Made by a program: the position numbers and the translations under genes
Part shown: positions 57,144-64,000 of the stretch, in pieces
Numbering within the stretch: the first letter of the stretch is position 1
Layout: each line of letters starts with the position of its first letter
The notes under the pieces: generated by a model
What the model saw: only the letters and a program-made list of their open reading frames with translations
What the model was told of the DNA's origin: nothing
Database searches by the model: none
Assembly: GCF_000785435.2 (NCBI RefSeq)
Contig: NZ_JTDB02000003.1
Coordinates: 558,001 to 622,000, forward strand
Origin: Paraburkholderia sacchari
GTDB taxonomy: Bacteria; Pseudomonadota; Gammaproteobacteria; Burkholderiales; Burkholderiaceae
Direction: 5' to 3'
Length of the DNA stretch: 64,000 nt

Positions 57144-57734
57144 ATGCCGTTCAATATTCCAATTCTTCTGACATGGCTGCGGATTGTGCTGATTCCGCTC
57201 GTGGTTGGCGTGTTCTATCTGCCGGAAACGGTGCTGAGCCCGATGCACCAGAACGTCGCGGCGATGGTGATCTTCGTGCTCGCGGCGCTCACCGACTGGT
57301 TCGACGGCTATCTCGCGCGGAAATGGAATCAAACCTCGTCGTTCGGCGCGTTCCTCGATCCGGTGGCCGACAAGCTCATGGTGACGGCCGCACTGCTGGT
57401 GCTCGTGCATCTGCAACGTCTTGACGCAGCCATCGCGCTGGTGATCGTGGGACGCGAGATCGCCATTTCGGCGCTGCGCGAATGGATGGCGCAGATCGGT
57501 GCGTCAAAAAGCGTCGCCGTCAACCAGCTCGGCAAATTCAAGACGGCCTGCCAGATGGTGGCGATCCCCATGCTGCTGTTCTATGCGCCGCTGACGATCG
57601 GCGGGCACACGTTGTTCGACTCGCGTGTGTGGGGCACGTGGCTCGTCTATGTGGCAGCCGTGCTGACGATCTGGTCGATGCTCTATTACATGAAGCTCGC
57701 GTGGCCCCAGATCCGCGAGCGGGGGAGCCTGTAA
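57144..57734 (+). CDS. pgsA: CDP-diacylglycerol-glycerol-3-phosphate 3-phosphatidyltransferase
   Basis: 196 residues, polytopic, with the CDP-alcohol phosphotransferase motif ALTDWFDGYLARKWNQTSSFGAFLDPVAD, i.e. D-G-x2-A-R-x8-G-x3-D-x3-D, spanning about residues 49-76. It makes phosphatidylglycerol phosphate. It lies between uvrC and the tRNA cluster, as is widely seen in Proteobacteria. Confidence 0.95.
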   Translation: MPFNIPILLTWLRIVLIPLVVGVFYLPETVLSPMHQNVAAMVIFVLAALTDWFDGYLARKWNQTSSFGAFLDPVADKLMVTAALLVLVHLQRLDAAIALVIVGREIAISALREWMAQIGASKSVAVNQLGKFKTACQMVAIPMLLFYAPLTIGGHTLFDSRVWGTWLVYVAAVLTIWSMLYYMKLAWPQIRERGSL

Positions 57735-57787
57735 GCGGCGCAACCCGGACTCCCGCGAATCTTTTTTAAAAAGATCGCCAGAGGGGG

Positions 57788-57816
57788 TTGACACGATTCA
57801 GCGGCTTATACATAAT
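57788..57816 (+). promoter_or_regulatory. Sigma-70 promoter of the tRNA-Gly/Gly/Cys operon
   Basis: TTGACA (57788-57793), 17-base spacer, CATAAT (57811-57816), with the first tRNA starting 95 bases downstream. Confidence 0.8.
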
Positions 57817-57910
57817 CTCACTTCTCCGCTGCACGACAAGCAGCAAACGAAGCAGATGCGGTGGAGATCGCTGAAGTTAGGCGGTAAATCAGCGGCGAAG
57901 CAGTAAAAAT

Positions 57911-57986
57911 GCGGGAGTAGCTCAGTTGGTAGAGCGCAACCTTGCCAAGGTTGAGGTCGCGAGTTCGAGACTCGTCTCCCGCTCCA
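57911..57986 (+). tRNA. tRNA-Gly (GCC), copy 1
   Basis: 76 nt, GCGGGAGTAGCTCAGTTGG start, anticodon GCC in CTTGCCAA, encoded CCA. Identical to the copy at 58067. Confidence 0.97.
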
Positions 57987-58066
57987 GATTTTAGGGGCAG
58001 CGTGTCGCAAAGTAGGGCTGCGAAACGAGGCGCCAGAGTAGTAAAAGGCAGTTCAGCAGTAAAAAT

Positions 58067-58142
58067 GCGGGAGTAGCTCAGTTGGTAGAGCGCAACCTTG
58101 CCAAGGTTGAGGTCGCGAGTTCGAGACTCGTCTCCCGCTCCA
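58067..58142 (+). tRNA. tRNA-Gly (GCC), copy 2
   Basis: Identical to copy 1 over the whole gene and over 12 bases upstream (AGCAGTAAAAAT), so a duplication of about 90 bp. Confidence 0.97.
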
Positions 58143-58266
58143 GAATTCCGGGGAAGCAGCGCTTCCCCTTTTGTTTGGCAGGCCGCAAGGCCGCCGCACA
58201 AAATCTGGCCGATGGTTGTGCGCGCAAGCAGTGCAGTGTGCACGGAACATCGAACAGTCCGTTTTT

Positions 58267-58340
58267 GGCGCGATAGCAAAGCGGTTATGCAGCGGCCTGC
58301 AAAGCCGTGTAGGCCGGTTCGACTCCGGCTCGCGCCTCCA
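58267..58340 (+). tRNA. tRNA-Cys (GCA)
   Basis: 74 nt starting GGCGCGATAGCAAAGCGG, anticodon loop CTGCAAA (GCA), encoded CCA. Confidence 0.96.
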
Positions 58341-58350
58341 GGTAAGACAA

Positions 58351-58383
58351 GAAAAGCCACCTTCGGGTGGCTTTTCTTTTTTC
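58351..58383 (+). terminator. Terminator of the tRNA operon
   Basis: AAAAGCCACC-TTCG-GGTGGCTTTT with a following T-rich tract, 11 bases after tRNA-Cys. Confidence 0.93.
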
Positions 58384-58474
58384 TACCGCGCATTCGATGC
58401 CTGGCTAAACGGATGATGTGCTGTCCCATGGGTTCGAGCACAATCGACGCATCCCTTTTCTGCGGACTTTCGCC

Positions 58475-58747
58475 ATGCCCATCGAACTTCCCGAAGACGC
58501 GCGCGCTGCCGCGATTGCGTCGATACAGCGCTATTTCGACGCCAACATGGACGAGCCGATCGGCAATGTCGCTGCGGGCGGTCTGTTGGGTTTCTTCCTC
58601 GAAGAAATCGCGCCCGCTGTCTACAACCGGGCGATCGCCGATGCGCAAGACCGCATGCAGGCGCGCATCGTTGAACTCGACATCGATCTGCACGAAGAGC
58701 CGTTTCAGTACTGGCGCAAGTTCGACTCGCCGCGCCGGCGCAAGTGA
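58475..58747 (+). CDS. DUF2164 family protein
   Basis: 90 residues starting MPIELPEDARAAAIASIQRY, with GGLLGFFLEEIAPAVYNRAI, the DUF2164 pattern. Function unknown. ATG 58475 is preferred over 58418. A basic RRRK tail ends the protein. Confidence 0.82.
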   Translation: MPIELPEDARAAAIASIQRYFDANMDEPIGNVAAGGLLGFFLEEIAPAVYNRAIADAQDRMQARIVELDIDLHEEPFQYWRKFDSPRRRK

Positions 58748-58830
58748 CCGTTGCGCAGCAGACCGCTGTTTGTGCCGTGCGCGCGCCGCAGGGCATAATC
58801 GGCGTTTCAGCACGCCTTGACGGAAATCCC

Positions 58831-59331
58831 ATGATTGCGCAGCCCCTCGCATTGCCCACCGCACAACTCGACTGGCAATGGACCGCATTCGATGCGCTTT
58901 CTTCGCGCGATGTCTATGAAATGCTCCGGCTGCGTTCGGCGGTGTTCGTGGTCGAGCAAAACTGCGTGTACGGCGATATCGACGGCCTCGACGGCGATGC
59001 CTGGCATCTGTTCGCGTGGGGCGAGCGGGACGGTGCGCGTGAGTTGGCGGGATATCTGCGGGTGCTGCTGCCCGACGCGCAGGATCCGGACGTGCGCATC
59101 GGCCGCGTGGTGACGTCGCCGAACTTTCGCGGCATCAAGCTCGGCAATGGCTTGCTCGAACGCGCGATCGCGCACATTGCGCGGCAATGGCCGGGCGTGC
59201 CGATGCGGCTGCACGCCCAGGCGCATCTGCAGAAGTTCTACGGTGCGTTCGGCTTCGAGCCGGTTTCGGAGATCCACGACGAAGATGGCATTCCGCACGT
59301 GTGGATGCGCTCGGAGCAGCGCTGCGCGTAG
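58831..59331 (+). CDS. ElaA-type GNAT acetyltransferase
   Basis: 166 residues with MLRLRSAVFVVEQNCVYGDI, characteristic of ElaA, and the acetyl-CoA region GRVVTSPNFRGIKLGNGLLE, then AQAHLQKFYGAFGFEPVSE. Substrate unknown. The ATG is 83 bases after the DUF2164 stop. It converges on ctaG with 27 bp between stops. Confidence 0.88.
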   Translation: MIAQPLALPTAQLDWQWTAFDALSSRDVYEMLRLRSAVFVVEQNCVYGDIDGLDGDAWHLFAWGERDGARELAGYLRVLLPDAQDPDVRIGRVVTSPNFRGIKLGNGLLERAIAHIARQWPGVPMRLHAQAHLQKFYGAFGFEPVSEIHDEDGIPHVWMRSEQRCA

Positions 59332-59358
59332 TGTCCCGTATAAACGCTTTGCGCGTGC

Positions 59359-60228
59359 TCAGGTGTGTTGGGCGCTATGCGAATGCCGTGCGGCTTCGCG
59401 CGCGCCTTGCGTGCGCTTAAGCCGCCCGCGAGCAGAAAGCCGCATCCAGTGGCGCAGCGCGATCAACGCCCCAACCACGCTCATCATCGACCCCGGAATC
59501 CACAGCAGCAGGCCGCCGATCTGCTGATCGCGCATCGGCGAGAGCCATGTGAATGCGCGTCCGCAAATCGAATAGATCGGATAGAGCTCGTGCGACGTGA
59601 AGAAGATGAACGCGCCGAGCACGATTTGCGGCGGAATGGCCGCGATCACCACCAGCACGCGCTTGCCGGGCGCGAGACGCGCGGGCGGCGCGGGGCGCGG
59701 ATCTAGCACGAGCCACCAGAACAGCAGGCCGTCGATCACCATGCTCCAGTTCATCACGCGGTAGAGCCGCCAGTCGAGCATGGCGATGAAGTGGATCGGC
59801 GAGAGCAGCCAGAAGTAGATGAGCCCGACGAACAGCGTCACCGCGACCACCGGATGCATGACGACGTCGAGCATCGCTCGCACCGGCCGCGCGTTCAGCG
59901 CGGGCCGCACGAAGCGTTGCCGCCACGCGAACGGGATGCCGGCGCGCAGCGCCGCGCCCGGATAAGCGAGCGCAATGAAGAACGGCCCGAGATGGTGCAG
60001 CACGAGATGCTGCGCGCGATGCATGAAGAACTCATGCTCGAAGAAGTAATCGAGCCGCGTATGCAGCGCGACATAGAGCGCGCCGAGGCCGAACCAGAAC
60101 GAGATCTGGCGCGGCAGCGAGACCCTCGCATGGCGCTGGCCGCGTATGAACAGCACCGCCGCCACGGTCACGGCGATCACCACCGTTGGCGACGGCTCCC
60201 ACGGATCGAGCCAGTAGAGCAAGTTCAT
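59359..60228 (-). CDS. ctaG: CtaG (Caa3-type) cytochrome oxidase assembly protein
   Basis: 289 residues with about seven membrane segments; the Caa3_CtaG pattern is seen in HTRLDYFFEHEFFMHRAQHL, GPFFIALAYPG and LLSPIHFIAMLD. Conserved histidines probably bind copper for the CuA or CuB centre. The start codon is embedded in the last unit of a repeat array, with GGAGG ten bases upstream. It follows PCuAC and SCO genes, both copper chaperones. Confidence 0.88.
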   Translation of the reverse strand: MNLLYWLDPWEPSPTVVIAVTVAAVLFIRGQRHARVSLPRQISFWFGLGALYVALHTRLDYFFEHEFFMHRAQHLVLHHLGPFFIALAYPGAALRAGIPFAWRQRFVRPALNARPVRAMLDVVMHPVVAVTLFVGLIYFWLLSPIHFIAMLDWRLYRVMNWSMVIDGLLFWWLVLDPRPAPPARLAPGKRVLVVIAAIPPQIVLGAFIFFTSHELYPIYSICGRAFTWLSPMRDQQIGGLLLWIPGSMMSVVGALIALRHWMRLSARGRLKRTQGAREAARHSHSAQHT

Positions 60229-60342
60229 CGCGAGCCTCCATGCAGGTTCATCGCGAGCCTTTACGCAGGTTCACCGCGAGCCTTTACGCAGGTTCGACAC
60301 GGCTTTTACGCAGGTTCGTCGCGGGCTTTCGCACGGGTTCAT
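60229..60342 (-). repeat. Five imperfect 22-23 bp repeats resembling the ctaG start region
   Basis: On the minus strand the units start at 60342, 60319, 60297, 60274 and 60251; each begins NNGAACC and ends in a GGCTCGCG-like block, and the ctaG start ATGAACTTGC at 60228 is the sixth. Three units begin ATG, GTG, ATG, so short ORFs run 60342-60271, 60274-60248 and 60251-60225, each stop overlapping the next start by four bases, the last overlapping the ctaG ATG. Confidence 0.85.
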
Positions 60343-60348
60343 CGCGCA

Positions 60349-60831
60349 TTACTGCTGCGACGGCGGCTTCACCGCGAACGGCGTGTCGAGCGTCGCACCG
60401 TCCGAGAACTGCAGCTTCACATGCACCGTGTCGCCGGGCGCGATCTTGTGCTTCGCGTGTTCCAGCATCAGGTGATAGCCGCCCGGTGCGATCGAGAGCG
60501 TGCCGTGCGCGGGCACCGTGGCCTTGTGCACCATCATCATCTTCTGCGTCGAACCGTTCGAAACGGTCTGATGCAACATCACCATGCCGTAGTCGTCGCT
60601 CGTCACGTTCACGAGGTCGACCGGCTTGTCCCCGTCGTTCTTCAGCGTGACGTAACCCGCCGCCGGCAGATCGTTGGGCAGCCAGCGGACCCAGGCGTTC
60701 TGCGCGGTGAGCGCGGCGTCGGCGGCATGCGCTGCAGGCGCGAACGCAGCGAACGCGCAGGCGAGGGCGGCGCTCCAGCGGGTCACGGGGTTCATGCGAG
60801 TCACACCGCGGGACTTCATTTTCATCGTCAT
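60349..60831 (-). CDS. Periplasmic copper chaperone PCu(A)C
   Basis: 160 residues with a signal peptide (WSAALACAFAAFAPAAHA). The copper site uses the H-x10-M-x21-H-x-M pattern: the VMLHQTVSNGSTQKM segment supplies the first His and Met and GGYHLMLEHAKH the second pair. It hands Cu(I) to the CuA centre of cytochrome oxidase, often with SCO. AGGA precedes ATG 60831; later ATGs at 60825, 60819 and 60795 are possible. Its TAA overlaps an ATG (TAATG). Confidence 0.9.
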   Translation of the reverse strand: MTMKMKSRGVTRMNPVTRWSAALACAFAAFAPAAHAADAALTAQNAWVRWLPNDLPAAGYVTLKNDGDKPVDLVNVTSDDYGMVMLHQTVSNGSTQKMMMVHKATVPAHGTLSIAPGGYHLMLEHAKHKIAPGDTVHVKLQFSDGATLDTPFAVKPPSQQ

Positions 60832-60884
60832 GGCTGTTCCTGTTGCGAGTGGTCCGAAAACCGGGTTGAGGGTCGCGCCGGCGC

Positions 60885-61556
60885 CTATGCCGCCGGGCCG
60901 ATCACGCGGCGCACGTCGTGCGCGATGGCGTCGGGCGAGTCCTTGTCGGTGGCGAGCAGGCGCGCGTGGCCTTGCGCGTCGAACACGTAGACGGCCGAGC
61001 TGTGCGTGACTTCGTAGCTACCGTCGGGGTCGCGCTGTTCCATCTGATACGCCACGCGATACCGTTTAGCCAGCGACTCGATCTGCGCATTGGTGCCGGT
61101 GAGGCCTAGCGCGTGCTGGGCGTCGAACGCGTTCACATAGGCGTGCAGCGCCTGCGGCGTGTCGCGGGCGGGATCGACGCTGATGAAGAGTATCCGCACA
61201 TGCTGTGCGTCGGGTCCGAGTTTTGCTATGACCTGCATCAGCCGCGCCATCGTTTCCGGGCAGACGTCCGGGCAATGCGTGTAGCCGAAGTACACGAGCG
61301 TGGTATTGCCGTGCAAATCCGCACTTGTGATGGGCTTGCCGCTGTCTCCGGTGAGCGCGAACATGAGGTCGGGCAGATGGCCGCTTACGTTGGTGAGCTG
61401 CCAGGGCTCGGCCGCGCGCGTGCAGGCGCCGAGGAGTACGGACCCGGCGGCGAGCGTCAGCAGTGCCGCGAGGCGTGCCCGGCGCAGGCGGGCGAGGCGG
61501 GCTACTGCGCGGGATACGAAGCGTGACGGACGTGAAGTGTCGAACCGGGGGAACAA
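60885..61556 (-). CDS. SCO1/SenC family lipoprotein
   Basis: 223 residues. A basic N-terminus and lipobox SVLLGAC give a lipoprotein; the copper site is YFGYTHCPDVCPETM with the distal His in YEVTHSSAVYVF. SCO delivers copper or reduces the CuA cysteines in cytochrome oxidase assembly. No ATG precedes the signal sequence; TTG 61556 is the likely start. Confidence 0.9.
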   Translation of the reverse strand: MFPRFDTSRPSRFVSRAVARLARLRRARLAALLTLAAGSVLLGACTRAAEPWQLTNVSGHLPDLMFALTGDSGKPITSADLHGNTTLVYFGYTHCPDVCPETMARLMQVIAKLGPDAQHVRILFISVDPARDTPQALHAYVNAFDAQHALGLTGTNAQIESLAKRYRVAYQMEQRDPDGSYEVTHSSAVYVFDAQGHARLLATDKDSPDAIAHDVRRVIGPAA

Positions 61557-61961
61557 AGGCTGTCTCGTTAATTCGATTTACAAGTACGGGGCAAAGCGAG
61601 CCCACGCCGTGTCGCTGGACTGTAGCAAAATTGGGTACTCGTTGCGCCGCGCGGCTCGGCGCGGCGGCGTGGCAGGGTCAATTTGACGCACATAATGTGC
61701 CGGCAGAGGTCGATCTGCATTGGCAGGCAATTTGTGGCAAGACGGCACCGGCGCAAAAAAAGCGTCCGAACACATCGGCATCGACACGGTGTTCGTCATC
61801 GAGCGTCAGGCTGGCGTGGTAAGGCCGGCGCAAAAGCGGCGCGGGCTTTCCTTTCTCGAAAATCACGACGATGCGCGGTAAGATGCGCACACTTTCTTTC
61901 GGCGGGCGAACGCTCGCTGGATCACCGCCCGGCCCATGCGCCGAGGGACGAAACGAACCTG
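61557..61961. other. Divergent intergenic region, SCO gene and otsB
   Basis: 405 bp with no convincing gene, terminator or repeat. It should contain promoters for both divergent transcripts; I could not assign a good -35/-10 pair. Confidence 0.5.
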
Positions 61962-62711
61962 ATGCAAGTACTTCCGGCTGAATTGCCGTTCGACAAGACG
62001 GCGTTTTTCTTCGATTTCGACGGCACGCTCGTCGACCTTGCGCCCACGCCTGACGGCGTGCTGGTACGCCCAGACATGCTGGCGCTGCTCACCGTGTTGC
62101 GCCGTGCGACGCACGGCGCGGTGGCCATTGTCTCCGGGCGCGGCGTCGAGAGCATCGACACTTTCCTCGGCATGCCCGATTTGCCGGTCGCGGGCCTGCA
62201 CGGCGCGGAGCGCCGCGACGCAAACGGCGATACGCAGCGCGTCGGCTTCAACGATCAACGCCTTCTGCACATGGAGCAGGTGCTCGCCGACGTGGTGCGC
62301 ACGCACGTGGGCATGCTGCTCGAGATCAAAGGCGCGGCGCTCGCGCTCCACTACCGCAATGCGCCCGAGCACGAGAATGTGGCGCGTGCGATCACCGAAA
62401 GGCTCGCCGCCGAATTCGCCGATGCCTACGTGCTGCAGCCCGGCAAGATGGTCTACGAGATCAAACCGAAGGACGTCGACAAGGGCCGCGCACTGCGCGC
62501 TTTTCTCGACGAGCCGCCGTTCGCGGGCCGCACGCCGGTGTTTGCCGGCGACGATCTGACCGACGAAAAGGGCTTCGCCGTGGTCAACGCCGAGGGTGGC
62601 CTGTCGATCAAGGTCGGCGGCGGCGACACGATCGCGAAAACGCGTGTCGAGTCGGTCGAAGCGCTGCTCGCGTGGCTCGATGCGCTCGTTGCGCCCGCCC
62701 GTGGCGTCTGA
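61962..62711 (+). CDS. otsB: Trehalose-6-phosphate phosphatase
   Basis: 249 residues, HAD fold: FFFDFDGTLVDLAPTPDGV, IVSGRGVESI, GLHGAERRD and FAGDDLTDEKGFAVVNAEGG. It dephosphorylates trehalose-6-phosphate. 65 bases before otsA, same strand, so one operon. Confidence 0.95.
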   Translation: MQVLPAELPFDKTAFFFDFDGTLVDLAPTPDGVLVRPDMLALLTVLRRATHGAVAIVSGRGVESIDTFLGMPDLPVAGLHGAERRDANGDTQRVGFNDQRLLHMEQVLADVVRTHVGMLLEIKGAALALHYRNAPEHENVARAITERLAAEFADAYVLQPGKMVYEIKPKDVDKGRALRAFLDEPPFAGRTPVFAGDDLTDEKGFAVVNAEGGLSIKVGGGDTIAKTRVESVEALLAWLDALVAPARGV

Positions 62712-62776
62712 TCGGCGTCTGCTTTGGCGCATATGCGGTCGCACCTAATTTCTTTTCTGCACGGAACCTGCACCTC

Positions 62777-64000
62777 ATGAGCCGATTGATCATCGTGTCG
62801 AACCGGGTCGCGCCGATTTCCGAAGGCGGCCCGGCTGCGGGCGGTCTCGCGGTCGGCGTCTACGACGCGCTCAAGGAAACTGGCGGCATGTGGTTCGGCT
62901 GGAGCGGCGAGGTGCTCTCGTCCGGCCAGCCGCAGATCCAGCTCGAAGAGCGCGGGCCGGTCACTTTCGCGACCATCGGCCTGCTGCGCCGCGATTACGA
63001 CCAGTACTACCGCGGCTTTTCGAACGCCACGCTCTGGCCGGCGTTCCACTATCGCGCCGACCTCGTGCAGTACGACCGCAATGAATACGCAGGCTATTGC
63101 CGCGTGAACGCGTGGCTCGCGCAACAGCTCGTGCCGCTCCTGCGCGACGACGACGTCATCTGGGTCCATGACTACCACCTGATTCCGTTCGCCGAGGCGC
63201 TGCGCGCGGCGGGCGTGAAGAACCGCATCGGCTTCTTCCTGCACATTCCGTTTCCGGCTTCGCAGGTGCTGCTGGCGGTGCCGCCGCACCGCGAACTGGC
63301 TCAGGCGCTGTGCTCGTTCGACCTGCTCGGCTTCCAGACCAGGCCCGATTTGCGCGCGTTCTGCGATTACATCGTGAACGAGGCGGGCGGCTCAGTCGCG
63401 AAGCGCGCCGATGGCCTCACGCAGATCGAGGCATTCGGCAAGACGCTTTGCGCGAACGATTATCCGATCGGTGTTTATCCCGACGAAGTCGCCGAGCTCG
63501 CAAAAGACGGCGAGCGCGGCAAGCCGGTGCGCACGCTCAAGGCCACGCTGCATGGCCGCAAGGTCATCATGAGCGTGGACCGGCTCGATTACTCGAAGGG
63601 CCTCGTCGAGCGCTTTCGCGCGTTCGAGCGGCTGCTCGAGCACTCGCCAGCGCAGCGCAACAAGGTGTCGTTCGTGCAGATCGCGCCGCCCACGCGCGCC
63701 GACCTGCACGCATATCAGGACATCCGCCTGCGGCTCGAGGCCGAGTCGGGCCGTATCAACGGCCGCTTCGCCGAGCTCGACTGGACGCCGATCTGGTACA
63801 TCCATCGCCAGTACGAACGCGCCGTGCTAGCGGCGCTCTTTCGCGCTTCGCACGTGGGCTACGTCACGCCGCTGCGCGATGGCATGAATCTCGTCGCGAA
63901 GGAATACGTTTCCGCACAGGATCCCGAGAGTCCGGGCGTGCTGGTGCTCTCGTGCTTCGCGGGCGCCGCGCAGGAATTGGGCGGCGCGCTGATCGTGAAT
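62777..64000 (+). CDS. otsA: Trehalose-6-phosphate synthase, 3' end outside window
   Basis: 408 codons visible out of ~460-480. GT20 glycosyltransferase: RLIIVSNRVAPISEG, AAGGLAVGVYDAL, WVHDYHLIPFAEAL, SVDRLDYSKGLVERF and TPLRDGMNLVAKEYV. It transfers glucose from UDP-glucose to glucose-6-phosphate. The open frame continues past the window end. Confidence 0.95.
   Translation, partial: MSRLIIVSNRVAPISEGGPAAGGLAVGVYDALKETGGMWFGWSGEVLSSGQPQIQLEERGPVTFATIGLLRRDYDQYYRGFSNATLWPAFHYRADLVQYDRNEYAGYCRVNAWLAQQLVPLLRDDDVIWVHDYHLIPFAEALRAAGVKNRIGFFLHIPFPASQVLLAVPPHRELAQALCSFDLLGFQTRPDLRAFCDYIVNEAGGSVAKRADGLTQIEAFGKTLCANDYPIGVYPDEVAELAKDGERGKPVRTLKATLHGRKVIMSVDRLDYSKGLVERFRAFERLLEHSPAQRNKVSFVQIAPPTRADLHAYQDIRLRLEAESGRINGRFAELDWTPIWYIHRQYERAVLAALFRASHVGYVTPLRDGMNLVAKEYVSAQDPESPGVLVLSCFAGAAQELGGALIVN

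Noticed and set aside
57755..57778. AT-rich hairpin after pgsA as a terminator
   Set aside because: The stem is mainly A/T pairs with no T-tract after it; too weak to call.
60229..60342. CRISPR-like repeat array
   Set aside because: The repeats are head to tail with no spacers and no cas genes nearby.

Overview
The window is a GC-rich chromosomal segment from a betaproteobacterium, most likely a Burkholderiaceae member of the Burkholderia/Paraburkholderia group. The evidence is gene order and content: moaA-mobA-moeA next to rne/rluC; yceD-rpmF-plsX-fabH-fabD-fabG-acpP-fabF running into rpoE-rseA-mucB-mucD and then lepA-lepB-rnc-era-recO-pdxJ-acpS-nagZ; an EF-P carrying Arg32 next to EarP; and an EF-P/tRNA/pgsA/uvrC neighbourhood. 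Genus was not tested by any search.

Layout. 1-8.6 kb: transporters (a BASS symporter cut by the left edge, a MATE exporter, an AzlCD amino-acid exporter with its AraC-type regulator), an S4 RNA-binding protein, a UvrD/Rep-like helicase with a candidate LexA box at its start, and CreA. 8.6-9.5 kb: a small decayed accessory patch (truncated RelE/ParE-type toxin, IS256-type transposase fragment) beside two identical tRNA-Asn genes that have a near-consensus promoter and two terminators. 9.5-16 kb: fdxA, pncB, an orphan LutC-type gene coupled to an NhaD/CitM-type antiporter, a 2-hydroxyacid dehydrogenase and rmuC. 16-24 kb: a GNAT gene, a small membrane protein, the molybdenum cofactor genes moeA-mobA-moaA, and rne. 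24.5-29.3 kb: rluC, a HAD phosphatase, a small Rieske protein, an SppA-like protease, then maf and a tetrapyrrole-methylase-fold methyltransferase on the other strand.

29.5-50.2 kb is one long run of plus-strand core genes: fatty acid/phospholipid synthesis, the sigma-E envelope stress operon, then translation, secretion, RNA processing, recombination and cofactor genes. 50.4-54.5 kb (minus) holds an orphan NtrC-type response regulator with a variant sigma-54 contact loop (GAFNGA), a poorly explained stretch with a perfect palindrome, and efp-earP. 54.7-59.3 kb: uvrC, pgsA, a tRNA-Gly/Gly/Cys operon, a DUF2164 protein and an ElaA-type acetyltransferase. 59.3-61.6 kb (minus): a copper-delivery cluster for cytochrome oxidase (SCO, PCuAC, CtaG). 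The window ends with otsB and the start of otsA for trehalose synthesis.

Most of this is ordinary core genome. The least explained structure is between the PCuAC and ctaG genes: five imperfect 22-23 bp repeats, each resembling the ctaG start region, which create a chain of very short ORFs whose stop codons overlap the next start codon and finally the ctaG ATG. Other points worth checking are the LexA-like box, the GAFNGA loop, the palindrome upstream of the response regulator, the pncB-lutC hairpin with TATAAT in its loop, and the TGTAAC cluster upstream of rpoE. I did not find a CRISPR array, prophage, rRNA operon or an obviously novel multi-gene defence system.
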